Shown: positions 1 through 7,460, counted from the first letter of the stretch. The stretch: 17,520 bases of DNA from Armatimonadota bacterium (GCA_026415535.1 JAOAGX010000011.1:1-17520); one strand, 5' to 3'. A program made the numbers and translations. The notes: generated by a model from the letters alone, not told the origin.

Positions 1-19
1 AGATGTGTATAAGAGACAG
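1..19 (+). other. Residual Nextera/Tn5 mosaic-end adapter
   Basis: Bases 1-19 read AGATGTGTATAAGAGACAG, which is exactly the 19-base Tn5 mosaic end carried by Nextera sequencing adapters. It is a library artefact at the contig end, not genomic DNA. Translated in frame with the next gene it adds a false N-terminus, MCIRDS, a familiar artefact peptide in metagenome protein sets. Confidence 0.97.
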
Positions 20-23
20 CGTT

Positions 24-1337
24 ATGACACTATTCAACTGTCTAAAACGGAAGGCCAGGTATGACTTCATAGCTGCGGTATTGGTTGCTATTCTCGTGTG
101 CGCCATCGGACCAGCGTTCGGTTCGAAGGCCGACGAACTGATACGAGACGCAGATAAAGCGGCGAAGATTGCTCTTTCTGCAAAGCGCAAAACTGACCGA
201 GACGAAAGCTATAAGAAAGCCCTCGAGCTCTACGGTAAAGTCGGGGGTGACAAGATGTACCTCGGCACCCCACAAGGCGCGCTTGCTCTCTATAAGATGG
301 CCTCGCTGCAGAAAGATATGGCCAGCCTCCAGGGCAAGAAGCAAGAACACGCCAACCTCTACGCATCCTACGAAACACTGAAGCGGCTTATCAATATTTA
401 CGACAAGCCGATGTCTGCCTTGGAGGAAAACCTTACCAGAACTGAAGCACGTGAAGTCAGACGCATTGTGGATAGGGCGATAACGCTCAAAGACGAGGTT
501 GCGGCTAGGCTTGATAGGCTCAATTCCGTTGACTGGAAATACAAGGTCATTGACACGTTGGTGGCTGCGACAGGCCGAATTCCCTCGTTTAGCTACTGGT
601 TTGCCATCATACTGATCACGGTAATCGTCAAAGTGATGATTACGCCTCTCACGAAAGCTCAGTTTAAGGCGATGAAGGAGATGCAGCGGGTTGCGCCGCT
701 TGTCAAGCAGATTCAGGAGCAATACAAAGGCGACCAGAAGACCATCGGCGAAAAAACGATGGAACTATATAAGGAGCACAAGATTAATCCGTTTGCAAGT
801 TGTCTGCCGCTTCTGGTGCAAATGCCGATCCTGATGCTGTTGTACTACACAATCCGCGCCTATGAGTTTCAGTTTGCGCGTGGAACATTTCTGTGGATTG
901 GAAGCGGACTTTCGCACTGGACTTCGTTTCCGGTGATGTTCAATCCCGGCTCGCTCGTGTGGCTGACGGCAAAGAACCTGGCCGAGCCGGACTTGATACT
1001 CGTTGTCCTATATGTCATCAGCATGTATGTGTCCACAAAGCTGTCGGCAGTTGACCCTAGTCAGGCCGAACAGCAGAAAATGATGGCGATATTAATGCCT
1101 TTGATGTTCGCATTCATATTCGCGGGTTTCCCTTCGGCGTTCCTCCTTTACTGGCTTGTGTTCAACATTCTTCAGACCGTTCAGCAGTATCTAATCTTGC
1201 AGAGCGGACGAGCAGAGGCGGTTGTACCCACTACAGTTGCGCCGGTACCCGAACAGACACCGAAAGGAGAATCGTCCGACGCGGAAGAGACCGGAATCCG
1301 CAAATCGCGAAGCAGAAGACGAAGAACCAGAAGGTGA
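24..1337 (+). CDS. yidC: Membrane protein insertase YidC (5' end possibly lost)
   Basis: YidC/Oxa1/Alb3 insertase, which places membrane proteins in the inner membrane with or without SecYEG. The first genomic ATG after the adapter is at base 24 and gives 437 residues. Only four genomic bases precede it, so no ribosome site can be seen and a true upstream start may be missing. A signal/TM segment lies at about residues 15-35. It is followed by roughly 130 charged, helical residues in place of the beta-sandwich P1 domain of proteobacterial YidC. The 60KD_IMP core begins near residue 190, with TITVIVKVMITPLTKAQ-like sequence closely matching E. coli IVRGIMYPLTKAQ, then INPFASCLPLLVQMPI and FPSAFLLYWLVFN. 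Lys203 stands where E. coli has groove Arg366. The tail is very basic (RKSRSRRRRTRR), as in YidC forms that bind ribosomes. jag follows after 7 bp. Confidence 0.95.
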   Translation: MTLFNCLKRKARYDFIAAVLVAILVCAIGPAFGSKADELIRDADKAAKIALSAKRKTDRDESYKKALELYGKVGGDKMYLGTPQGALALYKMASLQKDMASLQGKKQEHANLYASYETLKRLINIYDKPMSALEENLTRTEAREVRRIVDRAITLKDEVAARLDRLNSVDWKYKVIDTLVAATGRIPSFSYWFAIILITVIVKVMITPLTKAQFKAMKEMQRVAPLVKQIQEQYKGDQKTIGEKTMELYKEHKINPFASCLPLLVQMPILMLLYYTIRAYEFQFARGTFLWIGSGLSHWTSFPVMFNPGSLVWLTAKNLAEPDLILVVLYVISMYVSTKLSAVDPSQAEQQKMMAILMPLMFAFIFAGFPSAFLLYWLVFNILQTVQQYLILQSGRAEAVVPTTVAPVPEQTPKGESSDAEETGIRKSRSRRRRTRR

Positions 1338-1344
1338 GCAAATA

Positions 1345-2088
1345 GTGGAAAAGATCGAGGCAAGCGGAAGAACCCTCGAAGAAGCGTTGCAACTAGCTGC
1401 GCAAAAGCTTGGTGTGACGATCGATGCTCTCGACTATGAGATCATCGAGCAGGGCAGCAAAGGATTTCTCGGGATAGGCCAGACTCCGACTGTCATAAAA
1501 GCATGGCTACGAGAAGAAATTGTGACGACGCCTGTCAGCGACGAAAAGGCGGCCGTCGAAGAAAGTGAGGGAATCGAGAAGGAAACACCGGAGGCCGCAG
1601 TTTCGGAGGAGAAATCGGAGGAGAAAAAAGAAAAGGAAGGTCTTACCGATATGCTCCTCCGAACCCTAAATGAGATCCTTAAGCCAATGGGAGTCAATGT
1701 GAGGCCTGTGCTAAAGTCGGACACACCCGAGGAAGTAGTGATCGACTTGGTAGGACCTGACGTAGCAATTCTGATCGGAAAACGAGGTCAGACTCTTGAT
1801 GCGTTGCAGTACTTGTTGGGGATAATCGCCAGCCGTCGGATGCGTAACAAAAAAAGAATCATTCTCGACGCCGAGAACTATCGTGATCGACACCGCGCTA
1901 TGCTAGAGCGCAAGGCGCGAGAGTACGCAGCGGCAGTCAAGGCGGAAGGCAAGGAAGCGGTTCTTGAACCACAACCCGCGCGCGACCGTCGTATAATCCA
2001 CCTCGCTCTCTTAAACGATCCCGACGTATATACATATAGCGAAGGCGAAGGCGATGAGCGCCACGTCGTCATCTCGCCGAAGAGGTAG
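1345..2088 (+). CDS. jag: Jag/KhpB RNA-binding protein (Jag_N, KH, R3H)
   Basis: Cytoplasmic single-stranded nucleic-acid-binding protein; its relatives (Jag/KhpB/EloR) affect cell elongation and RNA stability. The start chosen is GTG at 1345, which has an AAGGTGAG ribosome site seven or so bases upstream and gives 247 residues beginning VEKIEASGRTLEEAL. The frame is open further upstream, but that stretch is read within the yidC tail. Domains in order: Jag_N at about residues 1-52 (ending GFLGIGQTPTVIKAW), an acidic Glu/Lys-rich linker at about 53-100, a KH domain with the nucleic-acid loop IGKRGQTLDALQYLLG, and a C-terminal R3H domain with the signature RDRRIIH. It is separated from yidC by 7 bp and is almost certainly co-transcribed with it, the usual arrangement in many phyla. 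Confidence 0.95.
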   Translation: MEKIEASGRTLEEALQLAAQKLGVTIDALDYEIIEQGSKGFLGIGQTPTVIKAWLREEIVTTPVSDEKAAVEESEGIEKETPEAAVSEEKSEEKKEKEGLTDMLLRTLNEILKPMGVNVRPVLKSDTPEEVVIDLVGPDVAILIGKRGQTLDALQYLLGIIASRRMRNKKRIILDAENYRDRHRAMLERKAREYAAAVKAEGKEAVLEPQPARDRRIIHLALLNDPDVYTYSEGEGDERHVVISPKR

Positions 2089-2100
2089 CCGGTTTCTAGA

Positions 2101-2136
2101 TGTCGGTTGTTGGTGCTAACACGCCAACAACCGATA
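2101..2136. repeat. Inverted repeat / stem-loop between jag and mnmE
   Basis: CGGTTGTTGG (2104-2113) and CCAACAACCG (2124-2133) are perfect 10-base inverted arms around a 10-base loop. Pairing extends outward by three more pairs, one of them G-U. No T-run follows on either strand, so it is not a textbook intrinsic terminator. It ends 13 bases before the mnmE ATG, where no convincing Shine-Dalgarno is visible. RNA processing, attenuation or translational control are all possible. Confidence 0.8.
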
Positions 2137-2149
2137 ACCGAAAACTGCT

Positions 2150-3604
2150 ATGGACACCATAGCCGCCATTGCCACCCCGATTGGCACCTCGGGAATCGGT
2201 ATCGTTAGAGTCAGCGGCCCGCGGGCAATTGAAATTGCCTCGCGGTTGTTTGTGTCAGCAAGCAACCTTAAAGAGTTTGCCTCTCACAGAGCTTATCATG
2301 GGAAGCTGGTGACACCCATCCTCGAGCATCCCACGCAAGGAGATGAAAAAAGCTATCCTTACCATAGCAATACCAGTGGGGCTAGGGAAGGTGAACCGAT
2401 TGACGAAGTGGTTCTCACAGTCTTCCGCGCGCCGTTCAGCTACACTGGTGAAGACGTTGTCGAGTTCTCTTGCCACGGAGGAATAGCTATTCTCAGAAAA
2501 GCACTCGGAGCCGTGCTTGACCTAGGAGCTCGGTTGGCGGAGCCGGGGGAGTTTACTAAGCGGGCATTCTTGAACGGTAAAATAGACCTAGCCCAAGCTG
2601 AGGCCGTGAATGACCTTATCCGCGCGCGCACGGAAGGTGCCCGGCGGATAGCCTTCTCCCAGCTAGACGGAGCAATCTCCTCAAAGGTGCGTGGCGCACG
2701 GGATCGGATACTGGGCGTCATAGCGGCAATCGAGGCCGCAATCGACTTTCCCGACGACGTTGACGAGCCGGATCGAGCACGGCTTGAATCCGAGATCAGC
2801 GCGGTTCGTCAGGAAGTGGTATCGCTTCTTTCGACTTTTGCAGCAGGCCGGATCTTCCGTGAGGGGTTACGCGTGGTTATTGCCGGTAGGGTAAACGTAG
2901 GCAAGTCCAGCCTACTTAACGCATTGCTCCGCCACGCACGAGCCATAGTCACTCCAATTCCAGGAACGACGAGGGACGTTATCGAGGAGAGCTTGGAAAT
3001 CCATGGAATCCCCATTGTAGCGCTGGACACTGCGGGTATTCGATCCACGGATGATCCTGTCGAGAAAATCGGCGTTGAGCTTGCTGAGAGAACCTTGGAG
3101 TCGGCCGATTTGGTCCTGATGGTTTTTGACATTTCGGAAGGAATAAACCAAGAGGACTTAGAAATACTGGATCGACTCGCTGACAAGCCTACGATTGCAG
3201 TTCTGAACAAGATCGATCTCCTTCCCGAGGAGGCACGAGGCCTGCAAAAGGAGGAGTATGTTGGGAGGCTTGGGCGGAGCCTGCCGGCAGTTTGGACCTG
3301 TGCCTCCTCCGGACAAGGGATTGATGAGTTGGAGGATGCAATCGCGGAAACGGCACTCCGGGAAGCAATGGTCGGACCTGGTGAAGAGGCCGTCGTGGTG
3401 ACCAACATTCGTCACCAACAGGCTCTTTTATCGGCTCTGGAAAGCCTTGACAACGCCCTCGAAACCCTTTCCGCCGCCCAACCAATCGACCTACTAAGTG
3501 TGGACCTTGCATCCGCCAGGAACTCGCTAGGCCTTATTACCGGCGAGACCGCCTCGGATGACCTCATTGATCGGATATTCTCAGATTTTTGCATAGGAAA
3601 GTAG
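2150..3604 (+). CDS. mnmE: tRNA modification GTPase MnmE (TrmE)
   Basis: With MnmG, MnmE makes the (carboxymethyl)aminomethyl group at C5 of wobble uridine U34 in certain tRNAs, using GTP and a folate one-carbon donor. It has 484 residues. The N-terminal folate-binding domain opens with DTIAAIATPIGTSGIGIVRVSG. The helical domain contains KIDLAQAEAVNDLI. The inserted G domain has P-loop GRVNVGKS (246-253), switch GTTRDV, DTAGIR (from 293) and NKID (from 353). The C-terminus is the invariant CIGK, whose Cys is catalytic. It is somewhat longer than typical, mainly from an extra hydrophilic segment at about residues 56-80 between HGKLVTP and GEPIDEV. The P-loop has Val where most MnmE have Pro. 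No mnmG follows; the next gene starts 14 bp downstream. Confidence 0.97.
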   Translation: MDTIAAIATPIGTSGIGIVRVSGPRAIEIASRLFVSASNLKEFASHRAYHGKLVTPILEHPTQGDEKSYPYHSNTSGAREGEPIDEVVLTVFRAPFSYTGEDVVEFSCHGGIAILRKALGAVLDLGARLAEPGEFTKRAFLNGKIDLAQAEAVNDLIRARTEGARRIAFSQLDGAISSKVRGARDRILGVIAAIEAAIDFPDDVDEPDRARLESEISAVRQEVVSLLSTFAAGRIFREGLRVVIAGRVNVGKSSLLNALLRHARAIVTPIPGTTRDVIEESLEIHGIPIVALDTAGIRSTDDPVEKIGVELAERTLESADLVLMVFDISEGINQEDLEILDRLADKPTIAVLNKIDLLPEEARGLQKEEYVGRLGRSLPAVWTCASSGQGIDELEDAIAETALREAMVGPGEEAVVVTNIRHQQALLSALESLDNALETLSAAQPIDLLSVDLASARNSLGLITGETASDDLIDRIFSDFCIGK

Positions 3605-3618
3605 AAGGTCGCAACTTG

Positions 3619-4881
3619 ATGTCGAGAAGACAATTCCTGCAAACCAGCGGTGCAGCGCTGACAGCAATGGCGTTCGCCAACAGATTTGCATTGTCATTGG
3701 AGGCAAGTTCAATGGATTCCGGCAAGAAAGTTAGGATTGGAGTGGTTGGAGGCGAGTTTGGAACCGAGTTCTATTGGCTGGAACATCCAAACTCGAGTGT
3801 CCAGGCAGTAAGTGATATGCGTCCTGACAGGCGCGAGGCCTTGCGCAACCGCTTCAAATGCGATAACGTCTACGACACTCTTGAAGAGCTTATCAAGGAC
3901 AAGAACGTGGATGCCGTTGCGGTCTTTACAGGCGCGCCCGACCACGCTCGGCATTCGATCGCGTGTCTCAAAGCTGGCAAGCATGTCATATCGGCTGTTC
4001 CTGCTGCAATGACGCTCGAAGAGTGTCACGAGCTTGTCGAGACGGTCGAGCAAACGGGCTTGACCTATATGATGGCCGAGACCAGCTACTACCACCAAGC
4101 AATGATCTCTGCTCGGAAGTGGTACGAGGAGGGCAAGTTCGGTGAGATATACTATGCGGAGGCCGAGTATTTCCACGCCGGAATGGAGCATGTGCTTTGG
4201 TACGATGAGAACGGTAAGCCCACTTGGCGTCACGGCTTGCCTCCTATGCTTTATCCCACTCACTGCACCGCATTCCTGATAGGACTTACCGGAGAGCGAT
4301 TGGTCGAAGTGTCATGCCTAGGATGGGGCGACGGAGACCCAATCAACTTTCCTAATCGTTACAACAACCCATTCTGGTGCGAAACAGCATTCTTCAAGAC
4401 CGACCGAGGACACCCGTTCAGAGTTTCCATCAACTGGCGAGGTGCGTTTGGAGGTTGTGAGCGAGCTCAATGGTATGGCAGCAAGATGAGCTTTTTCGAA
4501 CCGCATCCCAACGGACTTGGAGCAATTATCCGGCGCGCGAGCAGCCGTATGGAAAAGGACGACGGCGGATTTGACCGGGCGGCGGCCGAATACGAGAAAT
4601 ACGATGTGCCCGAGTGGTGGAAAACCGACATGCTTCCCGAACCGCTGCGCATGAACAGCAGTCACGACGGTTCCCACACGTTCATCACGCACGAGTTTAT
4701 TGACGCGCTTGTCAACGAGCGCGCTCCGGCAATAGACGTTTATGAGGCAGTCGCATATACCGCACCGGGGATAGTAGCACACCAATCAGCGCTCAAAGGC
4801 GGAGAACGGATGAAGATTCCGATCTTCGACAAGGGCAAACGTAAACAAAAGAAAAAGACCGAATGGCAGTTTGATATTTAA
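3619..4881 (+). CDS. Tat-targeted Gfo/Idh/MocA-family protein lacking the EKP lysine
   Basis: A Rossmann-fold protein of the NAD(P)-dependent sugar/polyol dehydrogenase superfamily. The start chosen is ATG 3619, 420 residues, because AGAAGG lies about 10 bases upstream and translation begins MSRRQFLQTSGAALTAMAFA, a clear twin-arginine signal (S-R-R-x-F-L). Export with cofactor already bound is therefore likely. The dinucleotide site GVVGGEFG is at about residues 41-48, and the segment TGAPDHARHSIACLKAGKHV is typical of the superfamily. The usual EKP motif, with the catalytic Lys, reads A126-V127-P128. The C-terminal domain carries YPTHCTAFLIGLTGERLVEV, characteristic of a subgroup seen in Armatimonadota and Planctomycetota. 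Substrate cannot be deduced. It starts 14 bp after mnmE, so read-through from that operon is possible. Confidence 0.88.
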   Translation: MSRRQFLQTSGAALTAMAFANRFALSLEASSMDSGKKVRIGVVGGEFGTEFYWLEHPNSSVQAVSDMRPDRREALRNRFKCDNVYDTLEELIKDKNVDAVAVFTGAPDHARHSIACLKAGKHVISAVPAAMTLEECHELVETVEQTGLTYMMAETSYYHQAMISARKWYEEGKFGEIYYAEAEYFHAGMEHVLWYDENGKPTWRHGLPPMLYPTHCTAFLIGLTGERLVEVSCLGWGDGDPINFPNRYNNPFWCETAFFKTDRGHPFRVSINWRGAFGGCERAQWYGSKMSFFEPHPNGLGAIIRRASSRMEKDDGGFDRAAAEYEKYDVPEWWKTDMLPEPLRMNSSHDGSHTFITHEFIDALVNERAPAIDVYEAVAYTAPGIVAHQSALKGGERMKIPIFDKGKRKQKKKTEWQFDI

Positions 4882-5072
4882 CCCTATACACAGCGGTATT
4901 GCAGGTTTCTTGCTGGCACACGCTGGTGCCGCCTCTGGATACCGATTACATTAAGGGTAACACGCGCTACAAGAGATATGGATCCTTTAAGTAAGGCCCA
5001 GATAATACGACCCTCTAAAAGACAGTTGCCACCGCCCCAATTTCATTCTGTGTGTGCGAGGATAATGTTGCA

Positions 5073-6203
5073 ATGAGTCCAACTACCCCCACAGCCCAAC
5101 TAGCCCTGGACACTATCTACCAAAAACCAACTAGGGGCATACCTAGCTGGCTCATCAACCCAATGGAGCATTCGATTATTGAACGTCTGGCTGGGGTCCC
5201 CGAGGGGGAATACGCCCAAAAACCCCGCGAGGTCTACCGCGCGATGCAGATTAACGTCGGAACGTGTCTTATGGACCAGTGGATTCCCGAAAATCCGCTT
5301 TCGATGGGAATTCGAGGTTACGAGGAAGCCTCGCGCGAAGCTACCACGGGCGCTACGGAAATAATGGTCGACGGAATGGTAATCGACTCTCCCGAAGCCG
5401 TTGTCGAGCATATGGAGCGATTTGTGTTCCCAAAGCTTATAGCGGCCGTGCGTGATTTTGACGAAGACGCTCGCATCAGGCAAATTGTTGAGCAAGAGTG
5501 TGCTGTCCAGGAAGAAATCGGCCCGACAATGCTCAAGAGCCCCTACGACGTAATCTTGTTTCCCCGCTTTGATTACGCGACTTACGGTTACGTCAACTAC
5601 TTTTCTGCATACGCTCTGTACCCGGATGTTATGGAGAAAAGCTTTTCTCTGCAGGCCGATCTTGCGGTTCGCAACAACCGCGCCGCTGTAAAAGCAATAG
5701 CTGAAGGGAATCTGCCGCCGCTGGTCAGACTTGATCACGACATGGCTGACTCGCGCGGGACGCTGGTGCGCATCGACTCACTCGACCGCATCTGGTTTCC
5801 TCATTTCGCACGGTCGATCGAGCCGGCGGCGAAGGCCGGTATCAAGATGATTTGGCATTGTGACGGTAACCTAATGGAGATGGTTCCGAGGCTCCTCGAC
5901 TGCGGATTGGTGGGGTTTCAAGGGTTCCAGTACGAAGATGGCATGGACTACGAGCGAATCTGCAAGATGAAAACTCGAGATGGCTCCAGTCTCATTATTA
6001 TCGCTGGAGTTTCGGTCACACAGACGCTCCCGATGGGCAAGCCGGCCGATGTAAAACGCGAGATCGACTGGCTGGTTGAACACGGCCCACAAACCGGCCT
6101 ATTCCTTGGAGCCTCAAGCTCCATCGCGCCGGGCGTTCCGTGGGAGAACATCAAAACGATGGTCGAGGGGTTTGCTTACTACCGCGGGAAAGGTCGGCAG
6201 TGA
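5073..6203 (+). CDS. Uroporphyrinogen decarboxylase (URO-D) superfamily protein
   Basis: A TIM-barrel protein of the URO-D/corrinoid-methyltransferase superfamily. ATG 5073 (376 residues) is preferred over GTG 5052 because GAGG at 5058-5061 lies upstream at an acceptable distance and the extra seven residues look unconstrained. Family sequence is visible in the second half: RLDHDMADSRGTLV, then the barrel strand IKMIWHCDGNLMEMVPRLLDCGL. In methyltransferases such as MtaA the zinc ligands lie in an HxCG motif; here it reads H262-C263-D264-G265-N266, which fits a divergent clade usually carrying HSDGN. The N-terminal Arg-rich motif of true heme-pathway HemE is not seen. It is therefore probably neither HemE nor a standard corrinoid methyltransferase. 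No signal peptide, so cytoplasmic. About 190 bp separate it from the Gfo-like gene. Confidence 0.82.
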   Translation: MSPTTPTAQLALDTIYQKPTRGIPSWLINPMEHSIIERLAGVPEGEYAQKPREVYRAMQINVGTCLMDQWIPENPLSMGIRGYEEASREATTGATEIMVDGMVIDSPEAVVEHMERFVFPKLIAAVRDFDEDARIRQIVEQECAVQEEIGPTMLKSPYDVILFPRFDYATYGYVNYFSAYALYPDVMEKSFSLQADLAVRNNRAAVKAIAEGNLPPLVRLDHDMADSRGTLVRIDSLDRIWFPHFARSIEPAAKAGIKMIWHCDGNLMEMVPRLLDCGLVGFQGFQYEDGMDYERICKMKTRDGSSLIIIAGVSVTQTLPMGKPADVKREIDWLVEHGPQTGLFLGASSSIAPGVPWENIKTMVEGFAYYRGKGRQ

Positions 6204-6387
6204 TATGACGAAAAACTGTTCGCGGGGCTCCAGCAGTATTTACGATGTTAGAAGCTCTCTAACGCGCGCCAGTGTCGGCACGGAGTCGGAAACCCAAACA
6301 CTAAAAGAAAGCGATAAACCGTATGCGCTACAAAATTCGGATAATAACACCCCACTGGCGGGTATAACTCTGCCGGGAGGGATAGAG

Positions 6388-6609
6388 ATGCAAATCCAAC
6401 TAAGCTTGGAAGGCCAGGCAAAAATCGAGGACATCCTCGAACAACTTCACATGCGCTACGATCTCGAGGACCTAACCCCTGAGCAACTGATCGAAGCACT
6501 GCTTGATTTGGCGAGCGACATGGTTGTTGCCGAAGAACCTGGGATGCCTCTTGGGCGGGACAGGCTTATCAGCTACTGCGGCAGCAGGATAACCCTCGGA
6601 GCAGCATAG
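6388..6609 (+). CDS. Small acidic helical protein, unknown function
   Basis: A 73-residue product beginning MQIQLSLEGQAKIEDILEQL. The start is set by a strong Shine-Dalgarno, GGGAGG at 6375-6380, seven bases before ATG 6388. The frame is open back to ATG 6205, but the added N-terminus is Ser/Thr-rich and looks like untranslated spacer, and no ribosome site precedes it. The sequence is predicted mostly helical and acidic, with DLEDLTPEQLIEALLDLASD suggesting a short helical hairpin; there is no membrane segment or recognised domain. It lies downstream of the URO-D-like gene across a 184 bp spacer in which I see nothing recognisable beyond a GATAAT hexamer at 6340. Family not recognised. Confidence 0.6.
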   Translation: MQIQLSLEGQAKIEDILEQLHMRYDLEDLTPEQLIEALLDLASDMVVAEEPGMPLGRDRLISYCGSRITLGAA

Positions 6610-6614
6610 TATCG

Positions 6615-6824
6615 GTGGCCAGGGGATTTTTGTTTTGGTGTGTCACAGGCGGAACAGCGTTCGCCTCGCTGCTGACTCACCTCGGTAACGTCGACAAGCT
6701 TTGCTGCGTCGTAGCCGACTACCTCTTCTGGTTACGCAACCCAATCGAGATATACCGAAACAACGTCGATGGTTTGCACGAGATTTGGCAGACGCTCGCC
6801 CGAATACCAAAAACGTTTTTCTAG
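6615..6824 (+). CDS. Putative small single-pass membrane protein
   Basis: Possible 69-residue product starting at GTG 6615, five bases after the stop of the preceding small gene, an arrangement compatible with translational coupling. The first 45 residues are rich in aromatic and aliphatic residues (GFLFWCVTGGTAFASLL, then LCCVVADYLFWL), enough for one or two short membrane segments. The C-terminal part is soluble. No strong Shine-Dalgarno and no recognised family. It may be a chance open frame. Confidence 0.35.
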   Translation: MARGFLFWCVTGGTAFASLLTHLGNVDKLCCVVADYLFWLRNPIEIYRNNVDGLHEIWQTLARIPKTFF

Positions 6825-6930
6825 TCGTTCCTAGTCGAAAAAGCAGTTTCTGGACTGCGGCTTACTCAGAACTCCGCTGAATATGTGCCGGCCCGAGTAG
6901 CAAGGTGGTTCTTGGCGAATGAAGAACAGA

Positions 6931-7359
6931 TTAAGGTATCCTTGGCCCCGCTCCCTGGCGTACTGGCTCGATCAGAGGATCAGGACAAGTAGGAGTCTGC
7001 GCGACCACGTTAATAGTCAAAAACAAGACGAGATACATGCCTGCATAAGTAAGGATCGCAGCCCTCAGCATAAGTCTTACAAACTTCGGTCGATACTGCT
7101 TAGACCACTCGGCTATAAAAACCGGCAAGAAGATAAGAGTGAGCTTAGCCAACACGAACGTTCCAATGCCGTGCCGAAGGTAGAACGCCATAATAGGGTT
7201 GCCTTCCCGCGCGGTGTTCGTACGTAGCAAAAGCAGAGTTGACACAAGATCAACCCCGCATAGGGCTATAAGGACCATGCTCTCTCTAGTAAGCTTCACC
7301 GCATTTTCTCGAGGTCTGCCGCATGGAGATTGTTCCCTTTTTTTCGGCAGTTTTGACAT
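6931..7359 (-). CDS. DUF5658-like small integral membrane protein
   Basis: A 142-residue membrane protein resembling the DUF5658 family, whose function is unknown. After a basic N-terminus of about 27 residues there are three hydrophobic segments: VLIALCGVDLVSTLLLL, then GTFVLAKLTLIFLPVFIA, then a third around LTYAGMYLVLFLTINVV. The loop REGNPIMAFYLRHG carries the E-x-NP-hM pattern typical of the family. The start at 7359 is uncertain: only a weak AGG lies upstream, and an in-frame GTG or ATG about 20-27 residues in would keep every membrane segment. It diverges from the + strand gene at 7458 and converges with the small + strand genes before it. Confidence 0.72.
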   Translation of the reverse strand: MSKLPKKREQSPCGRPRENAVKLTRESMVLIALCGVDLVSTLLLLRTNTAREGNPIMAFYLRHGIGTFVLAKLTLIFLPVFIAEWSKQYRPKFVRLMLRAAILTYAGMYLVLFLTINVVAQTPTCPDPLIEPVRQGAGPRIP

Positions 7360-7442
7360 GCGATCGCCTATTTCTGTGGAGGCCGCAAAAGTTTAGACGA
7401 AGCAGTTGGTAGGCAATAACGTTTATAGACTCAAGATTTTTC

Positions 7443-7460
7443 TATAGTGTGGTCGCGATG
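7443..7460 (+). promoter_or_regulatory. Putative -10 box for a leaderless transcript
   Basis: TATAGT at 7443-7448 matches the -10 consensus in five of six positions and lies ten bases before ATG 7458, so transcription would begin at or just before the start codon. No Shine-Dalgarno precedes that ATG. A convincing -35 hexamer is not visible. Confidence 0.35.

Noticed and set aside
4..12. TGTGTATAA, the reverse complement of a DnaA box (TTATNCACA)
   Set aside because: It lies wholly inside the Tn5 mosaic-end adapter, so it is not genomic. A second near match, CTATACACA at 4884-4892, is isolated, so there is no origin-like cluster.
42..722. 226-codon - strand open frame
   Set aside because: Antisense to yidC, with no recognised features.
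2809..3408. 199-codon - strand open frame rich in Ser, Arg and Thr
   Set aside because: Antisense to the mnmE G domain; its composition is that of a shadow frame.
4915..4930. GGCAC-N6-GTGCC as a terminator after the Gfo-like gene
   Set aside because: Only five pairs and no T-run follows on either strand.
6776..6870. CTAGTCG direct repeat flanked by T and A runs, as a bidirectional terminator between convergent genes
   Set aside because: The inverted pairing is short and interrupted; it cannot be told from chance.
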